NCBI GenBank assembly: GCA_947498155.1
Contig: CANMJD010000001.1
Span: 310,001-374,000, forward strand
Origin: an uncultured Pseudoruegeria sp.
Lineage (GTDB): Bacteria; Pseudomonadota; Alphaproteobacteria; Rhodobacterales; Rhodobacteraceae
Reading direction: 5' to 3'
DNA: 64,000 bases
The notes under the pieces were generated by a model. It searched no databases, had not been told where the DNA came from, and saw only the letters and a program-made list of their open reading frames with translations. The position numbers and the translations under genes are program-made. Shown piece after piece: positions 26,934 to 36,054 of this stretch. Position 1 is the stretch's first letter, and each line of letters begins with the position of its first letter.

Positions 26934-28577
26934 CTACCCCAGTTCACCGGCTAAGGCGCGGTTGATCAGATCAATGGTTTCATCCACACCATACAGCGCG
27001 ATAAAGCTGCCAAAGCGTGGCCCCTGCGATGCTCCCATCAAGATTTCATAGATTGCCCCGAACCAGTCGCGCAGGTTGGCAAAGCCGTGATTTTTACCCA
27101 CGGCAAAGACCAGCGACTGCAAATCCTCAGCTGTCTCCAGCCCGTATGCGGTTAGATCCGCCTCATTGCCCATAGCGGCATTTTTCTTTTCGATCATGGC
27201 CTTAGCGACACCCACATCCTGTAGACCGGCGACCAGATCGACCAACGCGGCGCGTTCCTGCTCATTCGGCGCGCGGTAGGTTTTGCTCGGCTTCACAAAG
27301 TCATTGTAATAGCGCACGGCAAACCCCGCCGCATCATCCAGCTGAGGGTTATTCTCAGCCGACGCTTCGGGCGCATAGCGGCGGATATAGCCCCAGAGCG
27401 ATTCCTTATCTTCAGCCGCCGACACCGACGCCAGATTAAGCAGCATCGAGAAAGGCACCACCATATCAGAGGCAGGCACATTATGACCATGGAGATGGAA
27501 CACCGGGTTGGCCAGTTTCGCCTTTGCATCCTGATCCGCATAGGCCCGCAGCTGCTGATGATACTCATCCACCGCTTTGGGAATCACATCGAAATACAGG
27601 CGTTTCGCTGTCTTGGGTTTCAAGAACATGAAATATTGCAGGCTTTCAGGCGCGGCATAGGTCAGCCATTCTTCCATCGACAGACCGTTGCCTTTGGACT
27701 TTGAAATCTTCTGTCCCTGCTCATCATTAAACAGCTCATAGGTCAGCGCTTCGGGGGGACGTTCCCCCAACGCGCGGCAAATCTTGCTGGCTTGGGTGAC
27801 AGAATCGATCAGATCCTTGCCAGACATTTCATAATCCACACCCAGCGCGGCCCAACGAAGCGCCCAATCGGGCTTCCACTGCATTTTGACATGGCCGCCA
27901 GTTACCGGAATTTCCACCCGCTCGCCATCAGGCTCTTCGTAGACGATAGTGCCTTTTTCAACATTGCGCTCCAACGTCGGCACCTGCAACACATGGCCGG
28001 TTTTTGGGCTGATAGGAAGAAATGGCGAATAGGTCGCGCGGCGCTCTTCACCCAAAGTGGGCAGCATGATTTCCTGAATTTTGTCAAACCGCGCCAACGC
28101 GCGCAGCAGCATCTCATCAAAGCGACCCGAGGTATAATATTCGGTCGATGAGGCGAACTCATACTCAAAACCAAAGCTGTCCAGAAATTCGCACAGACGG
28201 GCGTTGTTGTGCTGGGCGAAACCTGCGTGCGTACCAAAGGGATCGCGCACTTTGGTCAGCGGCAGGTTCAGATCCTGCGCCAGCTCTTCCTGCATCGGCA
28301 CATTGGTCGGTACTTTGCGAAAACCGTCCATGTCGTCAGAAAAACAGATCAACTTGGTCGGAATGTCGGAAATCATTTCAAAAGCGCGGCGCACCATGGT
28401 TGTGCGCGCCACTTCGCCAAAGGTGCCGATATGCGGTAGACCCGATGGCCCGTATCCGGTTTGAAACAACACATATCCCTTCTTCGGTGGCTCTTTCGCA
28501 TAGCGTTTGAGCACCCGGCGCGCTTCTTCAAAGGGCCAGGCTTTCGAACTCAGTGCGGTGTCGCGAAGATCAGACAT
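26934..28577 (-). CDS. lysS: Lysyl-tRNA synthetase, class I
   Basis: Class I LysRS of 547 residues charges tRNA-Lys. Class I motifs are present: GYGPSGLPHIGTFGEVAR (HIGH equivalent HIGT) and GQKISKSKGNGLSMEEW (KMSKS equivalent). This form is found in archaea, spirochaetes and many alphaproteobacteria, instead of the class II enzyme. I start it at MSDLRDTALSSKAWPFEEA (ATG); three codons upstream is a TTG. Confidence 0.96.
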   Translation of the reverse strand: MSDLRDTALSSKAWPFEEARRVLKRYAKEPPKKGYVLFQTGYGPSGLPHIGTFGEVARTTMVRRAFEMISDIPTKLICFSDDMDGFRKVPTNVPMQEELAQDLNLPLTKVRDPFGTHAGFAQHNNARLCEFLDSFGFEYEFASSTEYYTSGRFDEMLLRALARFDKIQEIMLPTLGEERRATYSPFLPISPKTGHVLQVPTLERNVEKGTIVYEEPDGERVEIPVTGGHVKMQWKPDWALRWAALGVDYEMSGKDLIDSVTQASKICRALGERPPEALTYELFNDEQGQKISKSKGNGLSMEEWLTYAAPESLQYFMFLKPKTAKRLYFDVIPKAVDEYHQQLRAYADQDAKAKLANPVFHLHGHNVPASDMVVPFSMLLNLASVSAAEDKESLWGYIRRYAPEASAENNPQLDDAAGFAVRYYNDFVKPSKTYRAPNEQERAALVDLVAGLQDVGVAKAMIEKKNAAMGNEADLTAYGLETAEDLQSLVFAVGKNHGFANLRDWFGAIYEILMGASQGPRFGSFIALYGVDETIDLINRALAGELG

Positions 28578-28694
28578 GTCATCCAACTTTATCTAATTAG
28601 GTTGCGGCCCCGTGCCACAACGCTCTGTCTCCTATTGCTCCCCCTGCTCCGCGTCAATATTCTGACCCGAAATATGCCCCGGAAAGGATGCACA

Positions 28695-29117
28695 ATGAGC
28701 CAGATTCCCCACCCAATGACCCCGCAGGATTGTTTGGTCGCTATTATGATCGCCGAATCCGTCTCTGACGAGGTGGTGCGCACCAGCGAATTGATGACAA
28801 TCCAGCGCATCGTAAACCACTTTCCGGTGTTTGCCGGCTATGACCAAGATCGGATGAGCACGGTCAGCAATGTGGTTTTTGATTTGCTAGAGGACGAAGA
28901 CGGGCTGGATGCGCTCTTTGGCCTGATCAAGGAAAACCTGCCCGAACAGCTGTATGAAACCGCCTATGCGATGGCCGTGGATGTGGCGGCGGCTGATGGT
29001 AAATTGCACGGGCCTGAACTGCGCCTGCTCGAAGAAATCCGCTATGAACTGAACATCGACCGCCTTCATGCGGCGGCGATTGAGCGTGGCGCGCGCGCCC
29101 GTCACATGACGGTTTAA
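28695..29117 (+). CDS. Tellurite-resistance TerB-like family protein
   Basis: All-helical cytoplasmic protein of 140 residues starting MSQIPHPMTPQDCLVAIMI. The ORF-track start 78 codons earlier runs through the lysS promoter region and is not credible. It resembles the TerB/DjlA-type helical domain, with acidic DxxxxDGxxxxxE segments: AVDVAAADGKLHGPELRLLEEI and an earlier ESVSDEVVRTSELMTI. In TerB these bind metal ions. A real role in tellurite resistance is unlikely without other ter genes. Confidence 0.8.
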   Translation: MSQIPHPMTPQDCLVAIMIAESVSDEVVRTSELMTIQRIVNHFPVFAGYDQDRMSTVSNVVFDLLEDEDGLDALFGLIKENLPEQLYETAYAMAVDVAAADGKLHGPELRLLEEIRYELNIDRLHAAAIERGARARHMTV

Positions 29118-29123
29118 AACCAA

Positions 29124-29150
29124 GGGGCGGCTTTAAGGCCGCCCGCTTTC
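29124..29150. terminator. Hairpin between convergent TerB-like and monooxygenase-like genes
   Basis: Stem GGGCGGC / GCCGCCC with a six-base loop, followed on the plus strand by GCTTTC. The T tract is weak. It sits between two convergent genes and touches the last bases of the minus-strand gene. Confidence 0.6.
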
Positions 29151-29472
29151 AGTCGTCAAAGCTTTGCACCACATCATACATGACCGGCTCAAAGCTCTTG
29201 CACAGATCATTGATGACACGGTTGCGTTTGCGCATTTCGTCAGTACGCAACATCGCCTGAAAATCCTCGCGCTTTTGCCACTGTGAATAATTGGCAATCC
29301 GCGTCTGTGCGTCATTCACATGAAGACCGGCAGCAATAAAGCCGGGCTGATGGCGAATGACGTTTTCATAAGCGTCCTGAAGATGATCCATCAAATCCTG
29401 ACAAGATCCCGGCGTTACATCAAAAGTTGTAATCACCGTTTGCAACGGGGCGTTGGCTGTTATTTTTGGCAT
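29149..29472 (-). CDS. Antibiotic biosynthesis monooxygenase (ABM) domain protein
   Basis: Protein of 107 residues, start MPKITANAPLQTVITTFDV. It has the small dimeric alpha/beta-barrel pattern of the ABM superfamily: beta strand, then PGSCQDLMDHLQDAYENVIRHQPGFIAAGLHVN, then RIANYSQWQKREDFQAMLRT. The segment with YSQW followed by a helix is characteristic. Members are quinol monooxygenases, haem-degrading enzymes or binding proteins of unknown function; no choice can be made. It is upstream of nothing on its strand. Confidence 0.8.
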   Translation of the reverse strand: MPKITANAPLQTVITTFDVTPGSCQDLMDHLQDAYENVIRHQPGFIAAGLHVNDAQTRIANYSQWQKREDFQAMLRTDEMRKRNRVINDLCKSFEPVMYDVVQSFDD

Positions 29473-29533
29473 CGGCTCCTCCTCTGACTTCAGCATGCCT
29501 TAGGAGGATCGTCTTTGGCAAATGTCTTTGACG

Positions 29534-31024
29534 CTAAATCTCGTAAACCTCGGTCCAGCGCCGAATAAGCTGCTGTTGCAACCGGCGCGCGCGTCCCGCC
29601 CAGCTTGCCGCCCCTTTTGGACGTTCCCGATTGGCCCTGTCAATTTCGGCCCGCTTGTCCAGTTCCGCCGTGAAAATCGCAAAGATCAAATCCCGCCCTT
29701 TGGGCGTGGTCGCATAGCCGGATAGGGCTGAAACATAATTCAGCGTACCGGTTTTGGCGACGATTTTCACCGGATGGTTTTTCAGAACCTCGTTGCGGTC
29801 ATTCTTAACCGGAATGGATTTCAAAATCGGGCGCAACTGCCCCTTGGGGTGGGCCGACAACAGCACATCGACCATATCATAGGCCGAAATACGCGACTCC
29901 TCTCCGAGGCCGGAATGATCCACCAGCGCCGCATCTCGCGCGCCCATCTCTGCGCGTAGCCAGTCGCTCATGGCAGCGGCGGATTGCGGTAAATCCTGTG
30001 GCGCAACACCTGACTGTTCAGAGGCCGAAAGCCCTGCGACCTCTGCCGTCAAATTGGTCGAATAGCGCAGCATCCCCTTTAAAACATCAGGCAGCGCCGC
30101 CCCTTCATGCCGGGTGATTTCCTGACTGGTCGGAAGCGTTTCGATCATCCGTGCCTTGGGCAACACGATACCGTGCGAACGCGCAATGGTCTGAAACACC
30201 TCCCCGGCGTACAGCGCAGGATGGCGCACCGGAAGCCAGCGCGCCCCACCACTGCCCAACGCGCGTTGGGCAACGGTCCAATGATCCTCGGTTCCGGCGG
30301 CGGTATAGGTGTAAATCGGCGCAGATCGATCAACCACGGCCATTTTGGCAATCGAAACCGCCGGATTATAATATTTCGCCCGCGCATCCATAGAGACCGA
30401 ATACCGACCTGCAGCCTTCTTCCATTCAAAATGCACCCGGTTGAAATTCAGATTGAGCCCAGAGATCGCCGGATTATATCCCAGATGATCAGGCTGGGCA
30501 GTATCGATGCGATCGACATAGGGCAAGGCGTTGTCATAAACGTAAAAATCGCCAAGCACTTCAAGAATACCGGCGGCCTTCATCGCCTTTGCCATCTCAC
30601 CAAGCACATCTGTATTCAGGATAGGATCACCCCCACCCGCAAGGATCAAATCGCCGGTGATTTTGCCGCCCTCACGCTGACCTGTATGCAGTAGACGCGT
30701 CTGAAAACGATACCCCTCGCCCAGCCGATCCAGCGCATATAGCGCGGTCAGCGACTTGGCGACGCTCGCAGGCGGCAGCGGCAGAACCGCATTATGGAAT
30801 TCCAGCACGGCCCCGCTCTCGGCATCGGCAACCACAAAGCCAACATCGCCCCCCAATTTAGCCGAGCGGATCAACGCATCTGCCGAAACAACAGGCGCAG
30901 GCGGGGCACTGGTGCCACGCGGCCATGCCCGCAGGGATGTGGTGGGCGCATTGGCCAGTGCGGGCGATGCCAGTCCACAGGCAACGCTTCCTAGAAAAAA
31001 ACGACGGGTCAAAGATCTGCTCAT
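29534..31024 (-). CDS. dacB: D-alanyl-D-alanine carboxypeptidase/endopeptidase (PBP4 family)
   Basis: Class C low-molecular-weight penicillin-binding protein of about 496 residues. It is exported by an apparent Tat signal (SRSLTRRFFLGSVACGLASPALANA). The catalytic triad motifs are SVAKS (SxxK), STN in LRYSTNLTAEV (SxN) and KTGT in IVAKTGTLNYV. It trims peptidoglycan peptides in the periplasm. The ATG MSRSLTRRF is preferred over a start six codons upstream. nadD is upstream on the same strand with an 83-base gap. Confidence 0.93.
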   Translation of the reverse strand: MSRSLTRRFFLGSVACGLASPALANAPTTSLRAWPRGTSAPPAPVVSADALIRSAKLGGDVGFVVADAESGAVLEFHNAVLPLPPASVAKSLTALYALDRLGEGYRFQTRLLHTGQREGGKITGDLILAGGGDPILNTDVLGEMAKAMKAAGILEVLGDFYVYDNALPYVDRIDTAQPDHLGYNPAISGLNLNFNRVHFEWKKAAGRYSVSMDARAKYYNPAVSIAKMAVVDRSAPIYTYTAAGTEDHWTVAQRALGSGGARWLPVRHPALYAGEVFQTIARSHGIVLPKARMIETLPTSQEITRHEGAALPDVLKGMLRYSTNLTAEVAGLSASEQSGVAPQDLPQSAAAMSDWLRAEMGARDAALVDHSGLGEESRISAYDMVDVLLSAHPKGQLRPILKSIPVKNDRNEVLKNHPVKIVAKTGTLNYVSALSGYATTPKGRDLIFAIFTAELDKRAEIDRANRERPKGAASWAGRARRLQQQLIRRWTEVYEI

Positions 31025-31107
31025 GACAGTCTTAAAGCCCACCCAAGGGCATCAAACAACCGTTATAAGATCACTTTTCATTGTTAAGTCGCGCATTACC
31101 TGCCTGC

Positions 31108-31707
31108 TTAGCCCCAACCGCCCTGCGCCCGGATTTCTGTTGATGAAATCGGAAGCATGGGGGCATTGACAAAACACCACGCTGGCGGCGCGGCATCCGG
31201 CAGGATTTGCGACATCCGCCCGTTGATGCGGTAGGCCTCGTAGCGCTTGGCCGCAGGAGAGAGCCGCGCTGAAATCCGGTCGCCGGGGCGGGCAATCACC
31301 CCAATCGGCAGGTTTTCCATAATCGTGGTCCATCGGTCCCATTTATGAAAACCGGCAAGGTTATCGGCCCCCATCAACCACGTGAATTTCAGCTCCGGAT
31401 AGGTGGTAAACAGCGCCTCAAGGGTTTTGGCCGTATATCGTGTGCCAACGCGGGCTTCAAAATCGCTGACCTTGATGCGCGGATGATCGACCATTGCCTG
31501 ACAGGCGGCCATGCGCTGCGCGAGCGGCGCCGGTCCACGGGTTTTCAGCGGATTGCCCGGGCTGACCAGCCACCAGACCTGATCCAGCCCAAAGCGCGCC
31601 AGCGCCACCTTAGAGATATGCAAATGCCCCGCATGGGGCGGATCAAACGATCCTCCCAACAGTCCAATCCGCTGTCCCCGTCCGGCAGTGGGCAATCCGA
31701 TGCGCAA
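31108..31707 (-). CDS. nadD: Nicotinate-nucleotide adenylyltransferase
   Basis: NadD (199 residues) adenylates nicotinate mononucleotide in NAD synthesis. The nucleotidyltransferase signature is IGLLGGSFDPPHAGHLHIS with the T/HxGH motif, and KFTWLMGADNLAGFHKW and ISSTEIRA follow, the latter matching the usual ISSTxIR. The start is a TTG with AGGAG eight bases upstream; no ATG lies before the nucleotide-binding strand. The usual downstream rsfS/rlmH are not here; dacB follows instead. Confidence 0.95.
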   Translation of the reverse strand: MRIGLPTAGRGQRIGLLGGSFDPPHAGHLHISKVALARFGLDQVWWLVSPGNPLKTRGPAPLAQRMAACQAMVDHPRIKVSDFEARVGTRYTAKTLEALFTTYPELKFTWLMGADNLAGFHKWDRWTTIMENLPIGVIARPGDRISARLSPAAKRYEAYRINGRMSQILPDAAPPAWCFVNAPMLPISSTEIRAQGGWG

Positions 31708-31859
31708 TGTTATGGCTCCTGTTGCAATCAGACCGTAATGCCACGCCCGTGCAAAAGATCAATGCATTTCCGCTGCCGCCTGACGCGATCCCACCTTGGT
31801 CTTGCACTTTGCCGCGTCCTTTGACCCTATAGTAAGATGAAAACAAGCAAGGCCCCGAC

Positions 31860-32504
31860 ATGAGCACCTTTGATCCCAAAGCCGCCGCCAAAGCGCACCA
31901 GCATTTGCACAGCCATTTGCCTTCAGAGCCTGCCTTGCGGGTAAAATCGCTGGAAAGCCTTGTGATCGAGCGTGGGCTGATCGCGGCCGAAACCATCGAC
32001 AATTGGGTCGAAGCCTATCGCGAAGAGATCGGCCCCAAACGCGGTGCAAAGGTGATCGCGCGGGCTTGGGTTGATCCAGACTTCAAGGCCCGCCTGCTGG
32101 CAAATGCCGCCGCAGCGATCAAGGAGTTCAAATTCGAGGGCAATGCGACCGGTCATTTGCAAGCGGTTGAAAACACCGAGACAGTGCAAAACATCGTCGT
32201 TTGCACGCTCTGTTCCTGTTATCCGTTTTCGATCCTTGGCATGTCGCCGGTCTGGTATAAATCCGCCGCTTACCGTTCACGCGTGGTACGCGAACCCCGC
32301 GCGGTTCTGGCCGAATTCGGCGTCACTCCTGATGAAGAGATCGCCGTAAAGGTTTGGGATAGCACAGCAGAATTACGTTTCATTGTCATCCCGCAGCGCC
32401 CCGCAGATACCGAAGGTTGGAGCGAAGACGCCCTTGCCGCCATCGTCACCCGTAATGCGATGATCGGCTCCCAAAGGGTGCTCGACCCACGCGGGGTCGC
32501 CTGA
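31860..32504 (+). CDS. nthA: Nitrile hydratase alpha subunit (cobalt-type)
   Basis: Metal-binding subunit of nitrile hydratase (214 residues), which hydrates nitriles to amides in the cytoplasm. The metal site is VCTLCSCYPF: threonine in CTLCSC marks the non-corrin cobalt type, whereas iron enzymes carry CSLCSC. The cysteines become oxidised to sulfinic and sulfenic acids in the family. Further family blocks are LVIERGLIAAETID, ARAWVDPDFKARLL and WYKSAAYRSRVVREPR. It overlaps nthB by one base (TGATG), so translation is coupled. Confidence 0.96.
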   Translation: MSTFDPKAAAKAHQHLHSHLPSEPALRVKSLESLVIERGLIAAETIDNWVEAYREEIGPKRGAKVIARAWVDPDFKARLLANAAAAIKEFKFEGNATGHLQAVENTETVQNIVVCTLCSCYPFSILGMSPVWYKSAAYRSRVVREPRAVLAEFGVTPDEEIAVKVWDSTAELRFIVIPQRPADTEGWSEDALAAIVTRNAMIGSQRVLDPRGVA

Positions 32505-33157
32505 TGGACGGGATACATGATCTTGGCGGCAAACAGGGCTATGGCCCCGTTGATGTGCACGAAAAAGATGAGCCCTTTCACGCCGATTACGAAGGGCGCA
32601 TGTGGGCGATATCACGGCTTTGCGGGGCCCCGGACTGGACCATCGACTGGTGGCGCAACGTGCGCGAACATATTGAACCGGTTGATTATTTATCCAGACC
32701 CTATTTTGACAGCTGGATGCAGACCTATGCGGCCGCCTATATCTGTTCGGGCATCTTTACGCCCGACGAAATCATTGCCGGTCACACCCACCACAAAGGC
32801 CCGCCCGCGACGCCCCTGTCCTATGACGAGGCCATCGAGACCCAGCGCAAATCCTGTTTGGATTTTAGCCTGCCCAGCGATGGACCTGCCCGTTTCAACG
32901 CCGGTGATCTGGTCCAAACCGTTGAATTTATTGACGCAGCCCACACCAGATTACCGCAATATGCCCGCAACAAGCCCGCCGTGATCCGCGCCTATACCGG
33001 CAGCCACCTTTTTCCGGATGACTCAGCGCGCGGCATAGAGCGCGGCGAGCATTTGTATTCGGTCACGTTCCGTGCGCAGGATCTTTGGGGACCTCGTGCC
33101 AATCCCAAGGACTCTGTTATCCTTGATCTGTGGGAGAGCTATCTTGAGCCCCGTTAA
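32504..33157 (+). CDS. nthB: Nitrile hydratase beta subunit
   Basis: Beta subunit (217 residues) with the classic N-terminus MDGIHDLGGKQGYGPVDV and a C-terminal SH3-like barrel (FRAQDLWGPRANPKDSVILDLWESYLEP). It forms the heterodimer with NthA and contributes residues at the active site. It lies directly after nthA and before the activator gene, all on one transcript. Confidence 0.96.
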   Translation: MDGIHDLGGKQGYGPVDVHEKDEPFHADYEGRMWAISRLCGAPDWTIDWWRNVREHIEPVDYLSRPYFDSWMQTYAAAYICSGIFTPDEIIAGHTHHKGPPATPLSYDEAIETQRKSCLDFSLPSDGPARFNAGDLVQTVEFIDAAHTRLPQYARNKPAVIRAYTGSHLFPDDSARGIERGEHLYSVTFRAQDLWGPRANPKDSVILDLWESYLEPR

Positions 33158-33506
33158 TCCAACCGTTTCCCCTTTTACCCAAGATGATGAGGTGATCTTT
33201 CACGAACCTTGGCATGCGCAAGTACTGGCGATCGCGGATTCGCTTGTGCAAGCGGGTCAATTTAGCGCAAAGGATTGGGCGCAAACTCTTGGTAAAGAAC
33301 TAAAAAACGCCGAGATCAACGGGGCAGCGGATGTGCCCGACACCTATTACACCTGCGCCCTGCACGCGCTTGAGACTCTGACCGCAAACACCACCGCAAT
33401 CACCCCTGATGACATGCAGCAACGGCGCGATGACTGGGCCAAGGCCTATTTAACCACGCCCCATGGTCAACCGGTGAAGTTGGCGACAAAAGGCGGGTCT
33501 GCATAA
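33144..33506 (+). CDS. Nitrile hydratase activator/accessory protein
   Basis: Accessory protein of about 120 residues resembling the nitrile hydratase beta N-terminal fold and the family that delivers cobalt and exchanges the alpha subunit. Recognisable blocks are FHEPWHAQVLAIADSLVQ, FSAKDWAQTLGKELKNAE and YYTCALHALETL. I start it at a TTG at 33144 with GGGAGAG six bases upstream. It then overlaps nthB by 14 bases; the ORF-track start 24 codons earlier falls inside nthB and reads unlike the family. Genes for amidase or nitrile formation are not adjacent. Confidence 0.88.
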   Translation: MSPVNPTVSPFTQDDEVIFHEPWHAQVLAIADSLVQAGQFSAKDWAQTLGKELKNAEINGAADVPDTYYTCALHALETLTANTTAITPDDMQQRRDDWAKAYLTTPHGQPVKLATKGGSA

Positions 33507-33577
33507 CGGCGGCAATTGTCTTTCAGAACTTAGAAGCGTAAAACCCCTCGACCGAGATTTTGCAGGGAATCCTTCAC

Positions 33578-35233
33578 ATGGCTGCTTACCAATACGTTTA
33601 TCACATGGACGGCGTGTCCAAGACCTACCCCGGTGGGAAAAAATGCTTTGAAAACATCCGGCTGAGCTTTTTGCCCGGTGTGAAAATCGGTGTTGTTGGT
33701 GTCAACGGCGCGGGTAAATCGACCCTGATGAAAATCATGGCCGGACTGGACAAGGACTTCACCGGCGAGGCCTGGGCTGCCGAAGGGGCCAAAGTCGGCT
33801 ATCTTCCGCAGGAACCGACGCTGGACGAAACCCTGAATGTACGTGAAAACGTCATGCTGGGCGTGGCCGAAAAGAAAGCTATTCTGGACCGTTACAACGA
33901 ATTGGCGATGAATTATTCTGATGAGACCGCCGATGAAATGGCGACACTTCAGGATGAGATCGACGCCCAGAACCTCTGGGATCTGGATAGCCAGATCGAT
34001 GTTTCCATGGAGGCCCTGCGCTGCCCCCCAGATGACGCCGATGTCGCCTCGCTCTCGGGCGGTGAAAAACGCCGCGTGGCGCTGTGCAAACTGCTGCTTG
34101 AAGCGCCGGACATGCTGCTGCTCGATGAACCGACCAACCATTTGGACGCCGAAACCATCGCCTGGCTGCAACAGCATCTGATTGATTACAAAGGCACAAT
34201 CCTGATCGTCACCCATGACCGGTATTTTCTGGATGACATCACCAGCTGGATTCTGGAATTGGACCGTGGCGCGGGTGTGCCATGGGAAGGCAATTATTCC
34301 AGCTGGCTCGAGCAAAAAGCCAAACGTCTTTCGCAAGAGGCCCGCGAAGATAAGTCCAAACAGAAAACGCTGGAACGCGAACTGGAATGGATGCGCGCCT
34401 CTCCCAAAGCCCGTCAGGCCAAATCCAAGGCCCGGATCAACGCCTATAATGATCTGGCAAACCAGTCCGAACGTGAAAAGCTAGGCCGCGCCCAAATCGT
34501 CATCCCTAACGGCCCGCGCCTTGGCAACAAGGTGATCGAGGTCGCAGGGTTGAAAAAAGCCATGGGCGACAAGCTTCTGGTCGAGGGGCTGGAATTTTCG
34601 CTACCCCCCGGCGGAATCGTTGGTGTGATTGGCCCCAACGGAGCGGGTAAAACCACCCTGTTCAAAATGCTGACCGGTCAGGAACAGCCCGATGAAGGCA
34701 CGGTTGAATATGGCGACACGGTGCAGCTGTCCTATGTCGATCAGTCCCGTGATGATCTGAACGACAATGACACGGTCTGGGAGGCCATCGCCGATGGGTT
34801 GGACGTGATCCAACTGGGCGACGCCGAAGTCAACGCCCGCGCCTATTGTTCGTCCTTTAACTTCAAAGGCTCGACCCAGCAGAAAAAAGTATCGCTGCTG
34901 TCAGGCGGGGAACGCAACCGTGTGCATATGGCACGGCTGCTACGCGCGGGGGGCAATGTGTTGCTGCTCGATGAACCGACAAATGATCTGGATGTCGAAA
35001 CCCTTCGCGCCCTTGAAGATGCTTTGGTTGATTTCGCTGGCTGTGCTGTTGTGATCTCGCACGACCGTTTCTTTCTGGACCGGATTTGCACGCATATTCT
35101 GGCCTTTGAGGGCGATGCCCATGTGGAATGGTTCGAAGGCAACTTTGAAGACTACGAAGAAGACAAGAAACGCCGTCTGGGTCCCGATGCACTGGAACCC
35201 AAGCGCATCAAGCACAAGAAATTCGTGAGATAA
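33578..35233 (+). CDS. ettA: Energy-dependent translational throttle protein EttA
   Basis: ABC-F protein of 551 residues with two ATPase domains and no membrane segments. Walker A sequences are GVNGAGKST and GPNGAGKTT; signatures LSGGEKRRVAL and LSGGERNRVHM; Walker B LLLDEPTNHLDAE and LLLDEPTNDLDVE. The EttA-type arm insertion follows the first Walker A region, and the interdomain linker (LEWMRASPKARQAKSKARI) is typical. It binds the ribosomal E site and couples translation to the ATP/ADP ratio. The ATG MAAYQYVYHMDGVSKTYPGG is preferred over six extra codons. Confidence 0.95.
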   Translation: MAAYQYVYHMDGVSKTYPGGKKCFENIRLSFLPGVKIGVVGVNGAGKSTLMKIMAGLDKDFTGEAWAAEGAKVGYLPQEPTLDETLNVRENVMLGVAEKKAILDRYNELAMNYSDETADEMATLQDEIDAQNLWDLDSQIDVSMEALRCPPDDADVASLSGGEKRRVALCKLLLEAPDMLLLDEPTNHLDAETIAWLQQHLIDYKGTILIVTHDRYFLDDITSWILELDRGAGVPWEGNYSSWLEQKAKRLSQEAREDKSKQKTLERELEWMRASPKARQAKSKARINAYNDLANQSEREKLGRAQIVIPNGPRLGNKVIEVAGLKKAMGDKLLVEGLEFSLPPGGIVGVIGPNGAGKTTLFKMLTGQEQPDEGTVEYGDTVQLSYVDQSRDDLNDNDTVWEAIADGLDVIQLGDAEVNARAYCSSFNFKGSTQQKKVSLLSGGERNRVHMARLLRAGGNVLLLDEPTNDLDVETLRALEDALVDFAGCAVVISHDRFFLDRICTHILAFEGDAHVEWFEGNFEDYEEDKKRRLGPDALEPKRIKHKKFVR

Positions 35234-35235
35234 AA

Positions 35236-35982
35236 ATGGAAAGTTTGGATTGGTTGGAAACGGAGTTTGTGGCGTTCCTCGAACAACTCCAACATATCCA
35301 ACTTGTAAAGATTAACAAAGGGCATCGGTTTCGCGTTGGCATAGATGGCCGACGCGGAAGCATCTGGTTCCAGCCAAGACCAGATGGCGTACAAATGTGC
35401 CCTCATGGGGCAACTGTAAATGAAGTTTTATTGCCAATCGCAACGCGGCTGGCCGGCGAACCCGAGTTAGAAAGTCGCGGCTACTTTATATGGCGCATTC
35501 TCCCCCACAAAACTGTCAAAGCTATTTTGGCCAGCATAGATGTAGAAATAAATCTATCCCACGGAGATTATTCTCCAACATCGGATTTTAAGAGCTTGGA
35601 GACCAAGGTCCAAGAGCTCTACAGACACGGTTTTCATCCGCACTATATACCCAAAGGCAAAATACGACCTGAGATCGTCGAAACCATGTCACGTTCGATC
35701 AAACGCGACCCCCAAATTGTTGCTTGGATTAGATCAAATGCCCAAGGGAAATGTGAGCTTTGTTTACAACCTGCACCATTCAAAGACCAATTTGGCAAGC
35801 CATATCTCGAAGTCCATCATGTAATCGAGCTATCCAAGGGAGGGCATGATACCATTAAAAATACTGTCGCTCTCTGTCCAAATTGTCACAGAGCTGTACA
35901 TCACGCAGCCGATACAACTTTTCTGCAAGAGCAACTGTACCTTAAGGTTGAACGATTAAGAACGGATGCATTTTTCGGATAA
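35236..35982 (+). CDS. HNH endonuclease with unknown N-terminal domain
   Basis: Protein of 248 residues beginning two bases after the ettA stop. The C-terminal 70 residues are an HNH nuclease: CELCLQPAPF, then YLEVHHVIELSKGGHDTIKN, then TVALCPNCHRAVHH, with both zinc CxxC pairs and the catalytic HH. The N-terminal 165 residues are not recognised; the order resembles McrA-like modification-dependent nucleases, which carry a reader domain before HNH. The reading is more AT-rich than its neighbours, which suggests acquisition. The tight spacing to ettA means it is probably expressed by read-through. Confidence 0.85.
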   Translation: MESLDWLETEFVAFLEQLQHIQLVKINKGHRFRVGIDGRRGSIWFQPRPDGVQMCPHGATVNEVLLPIATRLAGEPELESRGYFIWRILPHKTVKAILASIDVEINLSHGDYSPTSDFKSLETKVQELYRHGFHPHYIPKGKIRPEIVETMSRSIKRDPQIVAWIRSNAQGKCELCLQPAPFKDQFGKPYLEVHHVIELSKGGHDTIKNTVALCPNCHRAVHHAADTTFLQEQLYLKVERLRTDAFFG

Positions 35983-36054
35983 GCGGATTTTCGTAATTCA
36001 CCAGTTTTAAATTCCGAAATGAGACCATTTTGAAACTACCTTAACCAGCCTAAC

